From assembly GCA_036397975.1 (NCBI GenBank), contig DASWHW010000156.1, positions 1 to 30,229 of the forward strand: a DNA stretch of 30,229 nt, written 5' to 3'. A program made the translations under genes and the position numbers. Below the pieces are notes generated by a model. It had not been told where the DNA came from, searched no databases, and saw only the letters and a list, made by a program, of their open reading frames with translations. This stretch comes from SZUA-287 sp036397975 (lineage in GTDB: Bacteria; Bacteroidota; Ignavibacteria; UBA10030; UBA6906). This document shows positions 6,629 to 14,638 of the stretch, piece by piece. How positions within the stretch are numbered: the stretch's first letter is position 1; the number at the start of each line of letters is the position of its first letter.

Positions 6629-7642
6629 ATGAACATGAAGTCGAAAATCGATTCCCTCCTCCAGGAGGCCGAAGCGTCCCTCGCCCAGGCAACCTCACGG
6701 GAATTGCTCGAAGACTTTCGAATTCGGTTTCTTGCGCGTAAGGGTTCCATCGCTTCCTTGTTTGACGAGATGAAGGGGATCGCGGCCGAAGAACGGCCCT
6801 CGGTGGGAAGACTACTGAATACTCTGCGTTCGCATGTTCAATCTGCCTTCGACCAAAAAATCAACACCCTCCAGGAAGGCGATCGCGACGATCACAGTAT
6901 TGACCTGACCCTACCGGGTCGCTCCCGCTTCGTTGGCACGAAGCATCCCATCACACAGACAGCCGATGAAATCAAATCCATTTTCGTATCGATGGGTTTT
7001 GGTATTGCCGACGGACCGGAAATCGAAGATGATTATCACAACTTTGAAGCTCTTAATTTCCCTCCTCATCATCCGGCACGGGACGCTCAAGACACATATT
7101 TTTTGAACGACAATCTTCTTTTGAGGACGCATACAACACCGGTCCAGATTCGGGTAATGGAAGAGCATCAACCTCCGGTGCGAATCATCATGCCTGGCAA
7201 AGTGTATCGTAACGAAGCAATCTCTGCACGAAGCTACTGTGTGTTTCATCAAGTGGATGGCTTGTATGTCGATGAGGGAGTGACCTTCAGTGAATTGAAG
7301 GGAACCATGATTAGTTTCATCAAACGTTTTTACGGGAGCAGCGTTCGGTACAAATTTCGCCCTACATTTTTCCCTTTCACGGAACCGAGCGCTGACATCT
7401 ATATTTCCTGTTTCCTTTGCGGCGGGAAAGGATGTAAGCTCTGCAAACAAAAAGGATGGCTGGAAATTCTCGGCTGCGGGATGGTAGATCCAAATGTGTT
7501 TCTTTCAGTCGGATATGACGAAGAGAAATACACTGGATTTGCGTTCGGGATGGGGATAGAGCGCATTGCCCTGCTTCGCTATGGTATCGATGATATCCGC
7601 CTCCTGTACGAAAACGATGTTCGTTTCCTCAATCAATTCTGA
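6629..7642 (+). CDS. pheS: phenylalanyl-tRNA synthetase alpha subunit
   Basis: PheS is the catalytic subunit of the alpha2-beta2 PheRS. From ATG 6629 the protein has 337 residues (E. coli 327). It has an N-terminal coiled coil (about 1-85), then the class II core: KHPITQTADEIKSIF, the motif 2 region GKVYRNEAISARSYCVFHQV, FRPTFFPFTEPS and motif 3 GFAFGMGIERIALLRYG. A Cys-rich knuckle, CFLCGGKGCKLCKQKGW, sits before EILGCGMV; it is common outside Proteobacteria and probably binds zinc. The upstream GTG 6593 lies directly behind the terminator hairpin and would add a non-family N-terminus, so it is rejected. ATG 6635 is an equal alternative. No clear ribosome binding site is seen. pheT follows after 6 bp. 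Confidence 0.95.
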   Translation: MNMKSKIDSLLQEAEASLAQATSRELLEDFRIRFLARKGSIASLFDEMKGIAAEERPSVGRLLNTLRSHVQSAFDQKINTLQEGDRDDHSIDLTLPGRSRFVGTKHPITQTADEIKSIFVSMGFGIADGPEIEDDYHNFEALNFPPHHPARDAQDTYFLNDNLLLRTHTTPVQIRVMEEHQPPVRIIMPGKVYRNEAISARSYCVFHQVDGLYVDEGVTFSELKGTMISFIKRFYGSSVRYKFRPTFFPFTEPSADIYISCFLCGGKGCKLCKQKGWLEILGCGMVDPNVFLSVGYDEEKYTGFAFGMGIERIALLRYGIDDIRLLYENDVRFLNQF

Positions 7643-7648
7643 TTACAC

Positions 7649-10069
7649 ATGCACGTCCTCCACACCTGGCTCCAACGCTACGTTCCTTTCACTCTTCCCC
7701 CGGCAGTTCTCGCAGATAAGCTCTCCATGCTGGGAGTAGAAATTGAAGGTGTTGTGGATCTTGGCAAGAGATTCAATGGCTTCGTCGTGGGAAAGGTTCT
7801 GGAGTGTTCCCGCCACCCGAATGCTGACAGACTATCTGTTTGTAAGGTAGATGTCAAAAAGGAATTGCTTCAAATCGTTTGCGGTGCTCCGAATGTGGCG
7901 GTGGGGCAGAAAGTTGCAGTGGGACTGGTCGGTGCAACCGTCCCCAGGAATCAACATGACCCGAATGGACAGCCGTTTATCCTTTCTCAAGTCAAGATTC
8001 GCGGCGTTGAATCATTTGGAATGATTTGTTCCGCTTACGAGCTTGATTTGGGAAAAGACGCCGATGGTATTTTGGTCCTCAATAGATCAGCGCGCGTGGG
8101 ACAGCCTCTGGCAGTGGCTCTGCGACAAAACGAAGTGTTGTATGATGTTGAAATAACTGCCAACCGGCCCGATTTATTGAGCCATATCGGCGTTGCCCGG
8201 GAAATCGGCATCATTGTTGGAAAGAAGGTCTCTCCTCCATTCTCCCGACCAAGGGAAGGGAAGACTCCAGCCTCCCGGTTCCTTTCTGTCCGTGTACTTG
8301 ACAAGGACAATTGTCTCCGTTTTTCAGCTCGTGTCATTCGCGGGGTCACAATACGCCCCTCCCCAGAGTGGCTCCAGAAGTTTTTGAAAAACGTCGGCCT
8401 TCGACCACGAAATAATATCGTGGATGTCACAAATTTTGTTATGTACGAGTTTGGGCAACCTCTTCACGCCTTCGATCATTCACTCCTTCGGGGCAAAAAG
8501 TTGATTATCCAACAAGCAAAGAGCGGCGCACACTTTAGGACGTTGGACGGAAAGGATCACGAACTACCTCCTGAGGCAGTCATGGTGTGTGATGCTGAAC
8601 GCCCCGTTTCGATTGCCGGGATCATGGGTGGAGAGAACTCGGAAATTAACGACAATACGGCCGACATAGTTCTTGAAAGTGCCTACTGGAATTCTAGGAA
8701 CATCCGGAAGACAGCGAGAGCCCTGGGGATTTCCTCTGATGCATCATACCGATTCGAGCGTGGTACAGATCCGAACGGAACCGTTGCTGCCTTGAATCGC
8801 GCTGCCACACTTATCCTCGAGCTGGCCGGCGGGGAGCTGCTAAAAGGGACTATTGATATTTACCCCCGCAAGATAGCTCCTCGGAAAATCCCGCTTCGCA
8901 TTTCTCGAGTCAACCACGTTCTTGGGACGAGGTTGTCATCGCCGGCCGTGAAGAAGATTCTCAAGGATCTTGACATTCAAGTATCTTCGGGGAAAGCGGA
9001 TAAGATGACCTGCACCGTTCCGACCTTTCGCGCGGATATTGAACGCGAGATCGACTTGATCGAGGAGGTTGCAAGAGTCTACGGATATGATTCCATTGTG
9101 GAAAAAGGCATTGCTTCTGTTAACCTGATGCAGCCATTTCCAACCGGCCATCAGTCGGACCCAGTGCGAACTTCTCTTGTCGGTGCCGGATTTCAGGAAG
9201 CGATCTCTAATTCCATGTATGACCTTGCCCGCGCAAATGCCGTAAATCGGGAGCATGTCCCCATAAAAAACCCACAAAACAAAGGAATGGAATTCCTTCG
9301 GGCATCATTGATTCCTGGCCTTCTGGACTGCGTGGCACGCAACTACAATTACGGGAACAGGCATGTCCGCCTTTTCGAGATCGGCCATGTCTTCGAGTCT
9401 CGGCATCCTTTAACCAATGGTCAAAGTTTTGAATCGGCCATGGAAGACGAGCGAGTTGGAGTGGCAATAACTGGTCAGCGATCCCCCAGAACGTGGGTGG
9501 AACCAGCTCAATCCATCTCAATATTCGACTTGAAGGGAGAGCTTGAGGCTCTTTGTGTAAGTCTAGGTCTTGACAAAGCTAAGTTAATTTATTATTCTAC
9601 CAGCGAAAGTTTAACTGAACAGACGCTAGCCATTGAAATCAATGGAAGTTATGCCGGGTACCTCGGTAAGGTAAGGAGTTCTTTGAGAGCGCTATTTGAC
9701 ATAGGGCAGGAAGTGTATGTCGGAGAGCTGCTTCTCAGTTCCTTGATTCCTATGCAGGACAGAAAGTACAGCCCATTGCCGAAGTATCCCGTGGTCCAGA
9801 GAGATATCGCTTTTATAGTCTCTGACAAGGTCTCTGCCGACGATCTGGAGCGATGCATTCGAAAAAATGGAAGTGAGCTCCTCAACCGCATAGAGTTGTT
9901 TGATGTATATCAGGGGGATAAACTCGCTGCAAATCAGAAGAGTCTTGCGTACACAATCTCGCTGTTGTCAAGAGAGAAAACTCTTACTGATTCTGAGATT
10001 GAAGCGGAGATAAGCAGAATTACACTCGCTGCGGAGCGCTCACTAGGAGCGACATTGAGGAGTTTTTAA
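7649..10069 (+). CDS. pheT: phenylalanyl-tRNA synthetase beta subunit
   Basis: PheT is the large PheRS subunit, responsible for tRNA binding and for hydrolysing Tyr-tRNA-Phe. The protein has 806 residues, a full-length bacterial type (E. coli 795). Domain order: N-terminal segment; EMAP-like tRNA-binding fold (about 40-155, with GFVVGKVLECSRHPNADRL); B3/B4 editing domain (about 215-390, with RPRNNIVDVTNFVMYE and PLHAFD); B5 domain (about 410-485); catalytic-like core (with MEFLRASLIPGLLD); and C-terminal FDX-ACB anticodon domain (from about 712, with SPLPKYPVVQRDIAFIVSD). The ATG at 7649 lies 6 bp after pheS, so the two are coupled. A coiled-coil gene and zapA follow. Confidence 0.97.
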   Translation: MHVLHTWLQRYVPFTLPPAVLADKLSMLGVEIEGVVDLGKRFNGFVVGKVLECSRHPNADRLSVCKVDVKKELLQIVCGAPNVAVGQKVAVGLVGATVPRNQHDPNGQPFILSQVKIRGVESFGMICSAYELDLGKDADGILVLNRSARVGQPLAVALRQNEVLYDVEITANRPDLLSHIGVAREIGIIVGKKVSPPFSRPREGKTPASRFLSVRVLDKDNCLRFSARVIRGVTIRPSPEWLQKFLKNVGLRPRNNIVDVTNFVMYEFGQPLHAFDHSLLRGKKLIIQQAKSGAHFRTLDGKDHELPPEAVMVCDAERPVSIAGIMGGENSEINDNTADIVLESAYWNSRNIRKTARALGISSDASYRFERGTDPNGTVAALNRAATLILELAGGELLKGTIDIYPRKIAPRKIPLRISRVNHVLGTRLSSPAVKKILKDLDIQVSSGKADKMTCTVPTFRADIEREIDLIEEVARVYGYDSIVEKGIASVNLMQPFPTGHQSDPVRTSLVGAGFQEAISNSMYDLARANAVNREHVPIKNPQNKGMEFLRASLIPGLLDCVARNYNYGNRHVRLFEIGHVFESRHPLTNGQSFESAMEDERVGVAITGQRSPRTWVEPAQSISIFDLKGELEALCVSLGLDKAKLIYYSTSESLTEQTLAIEINGSYAGYLGKVRSSLRALFDIGQEVYVGELLLSSLIPMQDRKYSPLPKYPVVQRDIAFIVSDKVSADDLERCIRKNGSELLNRIELFDVYQGDKLAANQKSLAYTISLLSREKTLTDSEIEAEISRITLAAERSLGATLRSF

Positions 10070-10109
10070 TAGTGAAGGCGATCATCCCTATGGAGATACG
10101 GGCTTAATC

Positions 10110-10451
10110 GTGGAAGAGAACTTAACTCAAAGCACAAGTATCGTACTTCCTGAAGTTGAGGGAGTAAGCAAAGGCTTGCAAGCGCTTTGGGATGCAGCAC
10201 GTAAGGCGGCGGATGCGATTGAATCGCTTCGCAACCAGCGAACCTCATTGAGTGAGCGTGTCAAAGCCCTAGAGGGAGACATTTCGAAAATCAAATCAGA
10301 TCTTGCCAAATCGGAATCTCTCGTTGCATCTCTCAAGGAAGAAAAAGTTCAATCAGAAACTGCACGCGCCGCCGTTCAGTTCAATGGCGATCGAGAAGTT
10401 TTGATGGCGAAAGTGAAAGACCTTCTCGCTAGGATAGACGGTTATTTATAA
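10110..10451 (+). CDS. small coiled-coil protein, ZapB-like candidate
   Basis: This is a 113-residue protein with a GTG start at 10110. I cannot name it from sequence identity. About residues 35-90 form a heptad-rich coiled coil (SLSERVKALEGDISKIKSDL and onward), ending in FNGDREVLMAKVKDLLARID. There is no signal peptide or membrane segment, so it is cytoplasmic. It lies 40 bp after pheT and 35 bp before zapA. In E. coli, ZapA works at the division ring with the coiled-coil protein ZapB. A coiled-coil gene just before zapA is therefore a plausible ZapB-like partner, but this rests on context and coiled-coil form only. The start is uncertain: the nearest purine-rich motif (GGAG, 10092-10095) is about 14 bases away. 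Confidence 0.72.
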   Translation: MEENLTQSTSIVLPEVEGVSKGLQALWDAARKAADAIESLRNQRTSLSERVKALEGDISKIKSDLAKSESLVASLKEEKVQSETARAAVQFNGDREVLMAKVKDLLARIDGYL

Positions 10452-10486
10452 ATGACGGAGAACCCCGGTAACAACGAACACTGCAT

Positions 10487-10795
10487 ATGACGAACGCACC
10501 AGAACGGAAGAGTATTAAAGTCAAGATATTCGGGTCAGAGTACCCTTTGCGCGGGGAGAGTGAAGAATTCACTCGAAAAGTTGCGCAACATGTTGATGAC
10601 ATGATCAACTCTATTCACAAAAAACTTCCCGAACAACCGACACTTACTGTAGCCGTTCTTTCTGCGCTCAATATTACGGAAGAGTACTTGAAAGAACAGG
10701 AGGGGACAAAATCACATGCCTCTCAGATTGAAGCTGAACTTGCAAAAATAACTGGGTTTCTTGGTGACTGTTCAGAAGACATTCCGCAATCGTGA
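10487..10795 (+). CDS. zapA: cell division protein ZapA
   Basis: ZapA binds and bundles FtsZ filaments at the division ring. The protein has 102 residues, the normal size. The N-terminal FtsZ-binding head carries KSIKVKIFGSEYPLRG followed by EEFTRKVAQHVDDMI. The C-terminal half is a tetramerising helix (TVAVLSALNITEEYLK and onward). The ATG at 10487 has no close Shine-Dalgarno; GGAG at 10457-10460 is too far. It lies 35 bp after the coiled-coil gene. The 327-bp gap downstream holds a predicted structured RNA. Confidence 0.9.
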   Translation: MTNAPERKSIKVKIFGSEYPLRGESEEFTRKVAQHVDDMINSIHKKLPEQPTLTVAVLSALNITEEYLKEQEGTKSHASQIEAELAKITGFLGDCSEDIPQS

Positions 10796-10854
10796 CCATT
10801 TCAGGAGGATGCATATCCGTTGTAACAATCGGTGAATATGAGTTCGTGCAGATT

Positions 10855-11108
10855 ATCCGCACACTCAGCCGTCTCAAACACGTTATAAAGAACCAACAGT
10901 ACTATTATTAGGGAGCTATGCTCTGGGGCGTTAATTGCATGCCCCCCTGGTAGTGATATCAGGTTCTTGCCATGACCTTCGAATCTTTGATTAGTAGAAG
11001 CGAGCAGGAGAGGGGACGCAAAAGGCGTTCAGGCGAGCACCCACTGTGTTGGATCGAGGTTCTTTCATAATACTTGATCGTGACGGTTGAGGGGTGCGGA
11101 TTTTTTTT
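10855..11108 (+). ncRNA. predicted structured RNA, about 250 nt, between zapA and rny
   Basis: The 327-bp gap holds no credible gene but shows nested long-range pairing. ATCCGCAC (10855-10862) pairs with GTGCGGAT (11094-11101). CTCAGCCGT (10864-10872) pairs with ACGGTTGAG (11083-11091, one G-U). TTAT (10883-10886) pairs with ATAA (11067-11070). AAAGAACC (10887-10894) pairs with GGTTCTTT (11058-11065). ACAGT (10896-10900) pairs with ACTGT (11043-11047). Inside are GGGGC/GCCCC (10925-10945), CCTG-CAGG capped by a GTGA loop (10946-10963) and GGACGC/GCGTTC (11014-11030). A U run (11101-11108) follows the closing stem. It may be a free RNA or the rny leader. In many Proteobacteria 6S RNA lies directly after zapA, so 6S is one candidate, but the branched fold does not clearly fit. 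I see no RNase P, tmRNA or SRP RNA core motif. Confidence 0.55.
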
Positions 11109-11122
11109 GACTCGGAGGCAGC

Positions 11123-12685
11123 ATGGAAATGAATATTGTAATTCCCCTTCTCGTCCTTTCAGCTGGGGTCGCTTTTGGTCTGGGTTGGTTTCTAAACTCA
11201 CGAAGTGGACAAAATAGAGTGCTGTCCGCATCAGCAAAAGCCGAGAAGATCATCGCGGATGCGATGAAAGAGGCGGACACAATAAAACGAGAGAAACTTC
11301 TCGAGGTAAAAGACGAATGGTACAAGAAGAAGAAGGATTTCGACGCAGAAGTTCAACAAAAACGGAGCAAACTCCAGGCAGAAGAAAAATCGCTTGATGA
11401 GCGGGAAGAGAATATTGATCGAAAGGTTGAGCTGTTAGGGACGAAAGAGCGGGATGTGCAGAGCATGCGTAGGCAGAGCGAAGAGATCATGAGGAAGAAT
11501 GATGAGCGGAAGAAAGAGCTGGACACCCTTATCACTGAAGAGAATTTCAGGCTGGAGCGTCTTGCAGGAATTTCGCGTGATGAAGCAAAGCGAGTACTCA
11601 TCGAAAACCTCGCAAACGAAGCACGCACCGATGCAGCTCATATCATGAAGGAAATCCGCGACAAGGCGCGCGATGAGGCAAAAAGGGAAGCACAGAAGCT
11701 GATCGTTCACGCCCTGCAACGTACTGCAGCGGATCACTCTGTTGAGACTACCGTGAGCGTCCTGAACATCCAAAGCGATGAGATGAAAGGGAGAATCATC
11801 GGTCGGGAGGGGCGAAATATCAGAGCATTCGAGGCCGCAACCGGGGTGGATGTGATTGTCGATGATACACCTGAGGCCGTTATTCTTTCTGGATTTGATC
11901 CTTTCCGTAGGGAGGTGGCACGTGTTTCTCTTGAAAGGCTCATTGCAGATGGCAGGATTCACCCAGCCCGCATTGAGGAAGTCGTGGAGAAGGTTCGGAC
12001 GGAATTGGAAGAAGATATCATCAAGACTGGCGAAAACACCTTTCTTGAGCTTGGACTTCCCATCGGGCACAAGGAAATAACAAAGCTTGTCGGCCGAATG
12101 AAATATCGATCGTCCTACGGCCAGAACATGTTGCAGCATAGCATCGAGGTTGCCTACCTCGCAGGAACCATGGCTAGCGAGCTTAGTCTTGAACCTGGCA
12201 TCGCAAAAAGAGCCGGTCTCTTACATGACATAGGCAAATGCGTTGACCGGTCGGTTGAAGGTCCCCATGCCCTCCTCGGTTTGGACATCACCAAGAAATT
12301 CAACGAAAACCCCATCGTCGTCAACGCAGTCGGCGCACATCACGACGATATACCTATGGAATCGCCGATTGCCGCACTCGTCCAGGCCGCCGACGCTATC
12401 AGCGGCGCTCGTCCCGGTGCTCGACGTGAATCCGTTGAAGGATATGTAAAGCGTCTGGAAAAACTGGAATCGTTTGCCCAGTCGTTCCAAGGTGTTGCGA
12501 AAACCTATGCGATACAGGCCGGCCGTGAAATTCGCGTTGTCGTCGAGCAAGAAAAAATTGATGATGCCCAGGCAGACCAACTCGCGCATGACATTGCTGC
12601 AAAGATCCAGCAAGAAATGGAATACCCCGGTCAAATTAAGGTGACGGTCATTCGTGAATTCCGCTCCGTTGCATTTGCGAAATAG
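11123..12685 (+). CDS. rny: ribonuclease Y
   Basis: RNase Y is a membrane-anchored endoribonuclease that initiates mRNA decay in bacteria that rely little on RNase E. The protein has 520 residues, exactly the family size. It has an N-terminal membrane anchor (about 4-24), a long coiled coil (about 35-195, very rich in Glu/Lys/Arg), a KH RNA-binding domain (about 213-275, with KGRIIGREGRNIRAFE from 222) and an HD phosphodiesterase domain. The HD catalytic pair is His368-Asp369 in LLHDIGKC; VGAHHDDI follows. The ATG at 11123 has a strong GGAGG at 11114-11118. It follows the structured RNA immediately and is separated by 3 bp from coaE. Confidence 0.97.
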   Translation: MEMNIVIPLLVLSAGVAFGLGWFLNSRSGQNRVLSASAKAEKIIADAMKEADTIKREKLLEVKDEWYKKKKDFDAEVQQKRSKLQAEEKSLDEREENIDRKVELLGTKERDVQSMRRQSEEIMRKNDERKKELDTLITEENFRLERLAGISRDEAKRVLIENLANEARTDAAHIMKEIRDKARDEAKREAQKLIVHALQRTAADHSVETTVSVLNIQSDEMKGRIIGREGRNIRAFEAATGVDVIVDDTPEAVILSGFDPFRREVARVSLERLIADGRIHPARIEEVVEKVRTELEEDIIKTGENTFLELGLPIGHKEITKLVGRMKYRSSYGQNMLQHSIEVAYLAGTMASELSLEPGIAKRAGLLHDIGKCVDRSVEGPHALLGLDITKKFNENPIVVNAVGAHHDDIPMESPIAALVQAADAISGARPGARRESVEGYVKRLEKLESFAQSFQGVAKTYAIQAGREIRVVVEQEKIDDAQADQLAHDIAAKIQQEMEYPGQIKVTVIREFRSVAFAK

Positions 12686-12688
12686 CTG

Positions 12689-13321
12689 ATGGTGAAGCCA
12701 CACTTCCTCCGGGTCGGAGTGACGGGGGGCATCGGCAGTGGAAAAACCGAAGCCTCCATGATCTTCAAACGCCTCGGGCGGGTCATTATTTCTGCAGATG
12801 ACATCGCACGATCTCTGACAGAGTCGGAGACCTCCATTCAGGAGAAGATACGCGAGCTTTTTGGCCATGAGGTCTTTTCAGAAGACGGTCGGCTCGATCG
12901 AACCAAACTCTCCGAGATTGTCTTTTCAAGTCCTATCCACCTGCGTCAACTTAACGACCTGATTCATCCACATGTGTTCCGGACGATCGACGATGAGATT
13001 TTACACCTTCAACCGTCTGCGCGATTTCCATTTGCTGTGATCGAAGCTGCGTTGATCTTTGAGACGGGGATGGACGAGCAAATGGACTATGTGATCGTTA
13101 TTGATGCAGATGAAGAGAAAAGAATTAGACGCGTTTCAAAGCGGGACCGGGCGAGAGATGTTGACATTCAACGTCGGATGAAAACGCAGTTATCCCCATC
13201 TGAGACTAGAGAGCTCGCCGATTTTGTCATTGAGAATAACACCTCCCTCGACGATCTGGAAGAACGGGTTCGTTTTCTCAACAATCTCTTAACGCAATTA
13301 GCCGGAAAGGACTCTTCGTGA
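12689..13321 (+). CDS. coaE: dephospho-CoA kinase
   Basis: CoaE phosphorylates the ribose 3'-OH of dephospho-CoA, the last step of coenzyme A synthesis. The protein has 210 residues (family about 200-206). The P-loop is GGIGSGKT (13-20), followed by the typical ISADDIARSL, the lid region EERLDRT-like GRLDRTKLSEIVF and IHPHVF, then VIEAALIFETG. The C-terminal region VIENNTSLDDLEERV matches the family. The ATG at 12689 lies 3 bp after rny; there is no good ribosome binding site, which suggests coupling. The stop overlaps the next start in GTGA. Confidence 0.95.
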   Translation: MVKPHFLRVGVTGGIGSGKTEASMIFKRLGRVIISADDIARSLTESETSIQEKIRELFGHEVFSEDGRLDRTKLSEIVFSSPIHLRQLNDLIHPHVFRTIDDEILHLQPSARFPFAVIEAALIFETGMDEQMDYVIVIDADEEKRIRRVSKRDRARDVDIQRRMKTQLSPSETRELADFVIENNTSLDDLEERVRFLNNLLTQLAGKDSS

Positions 13322-14487
13322 GTTTAGTCGAGAGAGACGCCAAATACCTTTTTCACACATACAAACGCCTTCCTCTTGAAATCGAAAGAGGTGAAGGTTC
13401 CTACCTTATAACGAAAGACGGCGACCGATACCTGGATATGTTTGCCGGGATTGCGGTCAATGCGCTCGGCTATAGTCATCCGGTAGTGAATGCGGCAATC
13501 CTGAAACAGGTTGGCAAGTACCTTCACGTTTCAAACATGTTCTATCAAGAGCCTCAGGTCCTCCTCGCCGAAAGGCTGCTCCAGGAATCTGGATATTCCA
13601 AACTCTTCTTCACCAACAGCGGGACAGAGGCGATGGAGGGCGCTCTGAAGCTGGCCCGTAAGTGGGGAACTCCGCAGGGAAAACGGACGATCATCGGGTT
13701 ATCTGATTCCTTTCACGGACGCACCTACGGCTCCCTGTCTATCACAGGACGCGAAAAGTATCGCGAAGGGTTTGAGCCATTCCTTCCCGATACGACCATT
13801 GCAAAATTTAACGACGTCGCTTCATTGGAGAAATTGATTTCCGCAGAGACGCTTGCTGTGGTTGTTGAATTTGTTCAAGGGGAGGGAGGTGTCAACTTGG
13901 TGTCGGAAGAGTTTGTGTCAGCACTGCGCGATTTACGAAATCGCTTCGGATTTCTTCTCATCGCAGATGAAATTCAGACAGGAATGGGCCGCACGGGAAA
14001 ACTGTTCGCCTTCAATCACTTCGACATAACACCCGACGTTGTCGTTGTGGCGAAGGCCTTGGGTGGGGGGCTTCCTCTTGGGGCGTTTCTCGGTTCAAAG
14101 AACCTTGGCGACGTATTAACGCCCGGTGTTCACGGCACGACATTCGGCGGCAACCCGGTCGCTTGCGCCGCAGGACTCGCCACGTTAACGCAGATTCTGG
14201 ACCACGGGGTGTTGAAGAACGTTCAGTCCGTCGGTGCACAAATGAAAAACAAGTTTGAAACTCTTCAAAGTCAATTTCCCCGGAAGATAAAAGAAGTGCG
14301 GGGTCTCGGCCTCATGCTTGGCGTCGAAATGTATGATGATGCAACAAAGATCGTTGACACTTTGCAGGAGGCCAAAGTTCTCGTCAACCTCACTCAGGAA
14401 TTCGTGCTGCGTTGGGTTCCACCCCTTACCCTTTCGGCGAAAGAGGCAGAGATCGCCCTCTCTTCGTTCGAGGGTGCGCTCCAATAG
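13318..14487 (+). CDS. argD: class III aminotransferase, probably acetylornithine aminotransferase
   Basis: This PLP-dependent enzyme of class III has 389 residues. Hallmarks are FAGIAVNALGYSHP near the N-terminus, the PLP phosphate-binding segment FFTNSGTEAMEGALKLAR, the Asp of LLIADEIQTGMGRTG and the Schiff-base Lys246 in VVVVAKALGGGLPLGAF. GTTFGGNPVACAAG follows. The overall length and the tight GTTFGGNP segment match ArgD (N-acetylornithine or succinyldiaminopimelate aminotransferase). Other class III members such as 4-aminobutyrate transaminase are usually longer, but substrate cannot be proven from sequence. The start is GTG 13318, overlapping coaE by 4 bp. No other arginine gene is near. 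It ends the rny-coaE-argD unit. Confidence 0.85.
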   Translation: MSLVERDAKYLFHTYKRLPLEIERGEGSYLITKDGDRYLDMFAGIAVNALGYSHPVVNAAILKQVGKYLHVSNMFYQEPQVLLAERLLQESGYSKLFFTNSGTEAMEGALKLARKWGTPQGKRTIIGLSDSFHGRTYGSLSITGREKYREGFEPFLPDTTIAKFNDVASLEKLISAETLAVVVEFVQGEGGVNLVSEEFVSALRDLRNRFGFLLIADEIQTGMGRTGKLFAFNHFDITPDVVVVAKALGGGLPLGAFLGSKNLGDVLTPGVHGTTFGGNPVACAAGLATLTQILDHGVLKNVQSVGAQMKNKFETLQSQFPRKIKEVRGLGLMLGVEMYDDATKIVDTLQEAKVLVNLTQEFVLRWVPPLTLSAKEAEIALSSFEGALQ

Positions 14488-14555
14488 GTAATAACTGTGC
14501 CATCTGCCCCAATTCCTCATTTTCTGATGCACTGAGGAGTAGGTTTGTCATCGTA

Positions 14556-14584
14556 TTGACATTCCGTGTATCGAATACTATATT
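14556..14584 (+). promoter_or_regulatory. sigma-70 type promoter of the outer-membrane protein gene
   Basis: The consensus TTGACA (14556-14561), a 17-bp spacer and TATATT (14579-14584) lie about 55 bases before the ATG at 14639. This is the best promoter in the window. Confidence 0.88.
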
Positions 14585-14638
14585 CTGGCGAGCCGTTATT
14601 GGCTTACGACATTTTTCACAAACAACTGGAGGAATATT

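Noticed and set aside
10918..11070. Two tiny reading frames in the zapA-rny gap (11 codons at 10918, 32 codons at 10972)
   Set aside because: AGGGAG sits too close to the first ATG, and the second has no ribosome binding site. Base pairing explains the region better. Not fully excluded.
11435..12139. Open frame of 234 codons on the - strand opposite rny
   Set aside because: It is antisense to the certain RNase Y coding sequence, and its product has no recognisable features.
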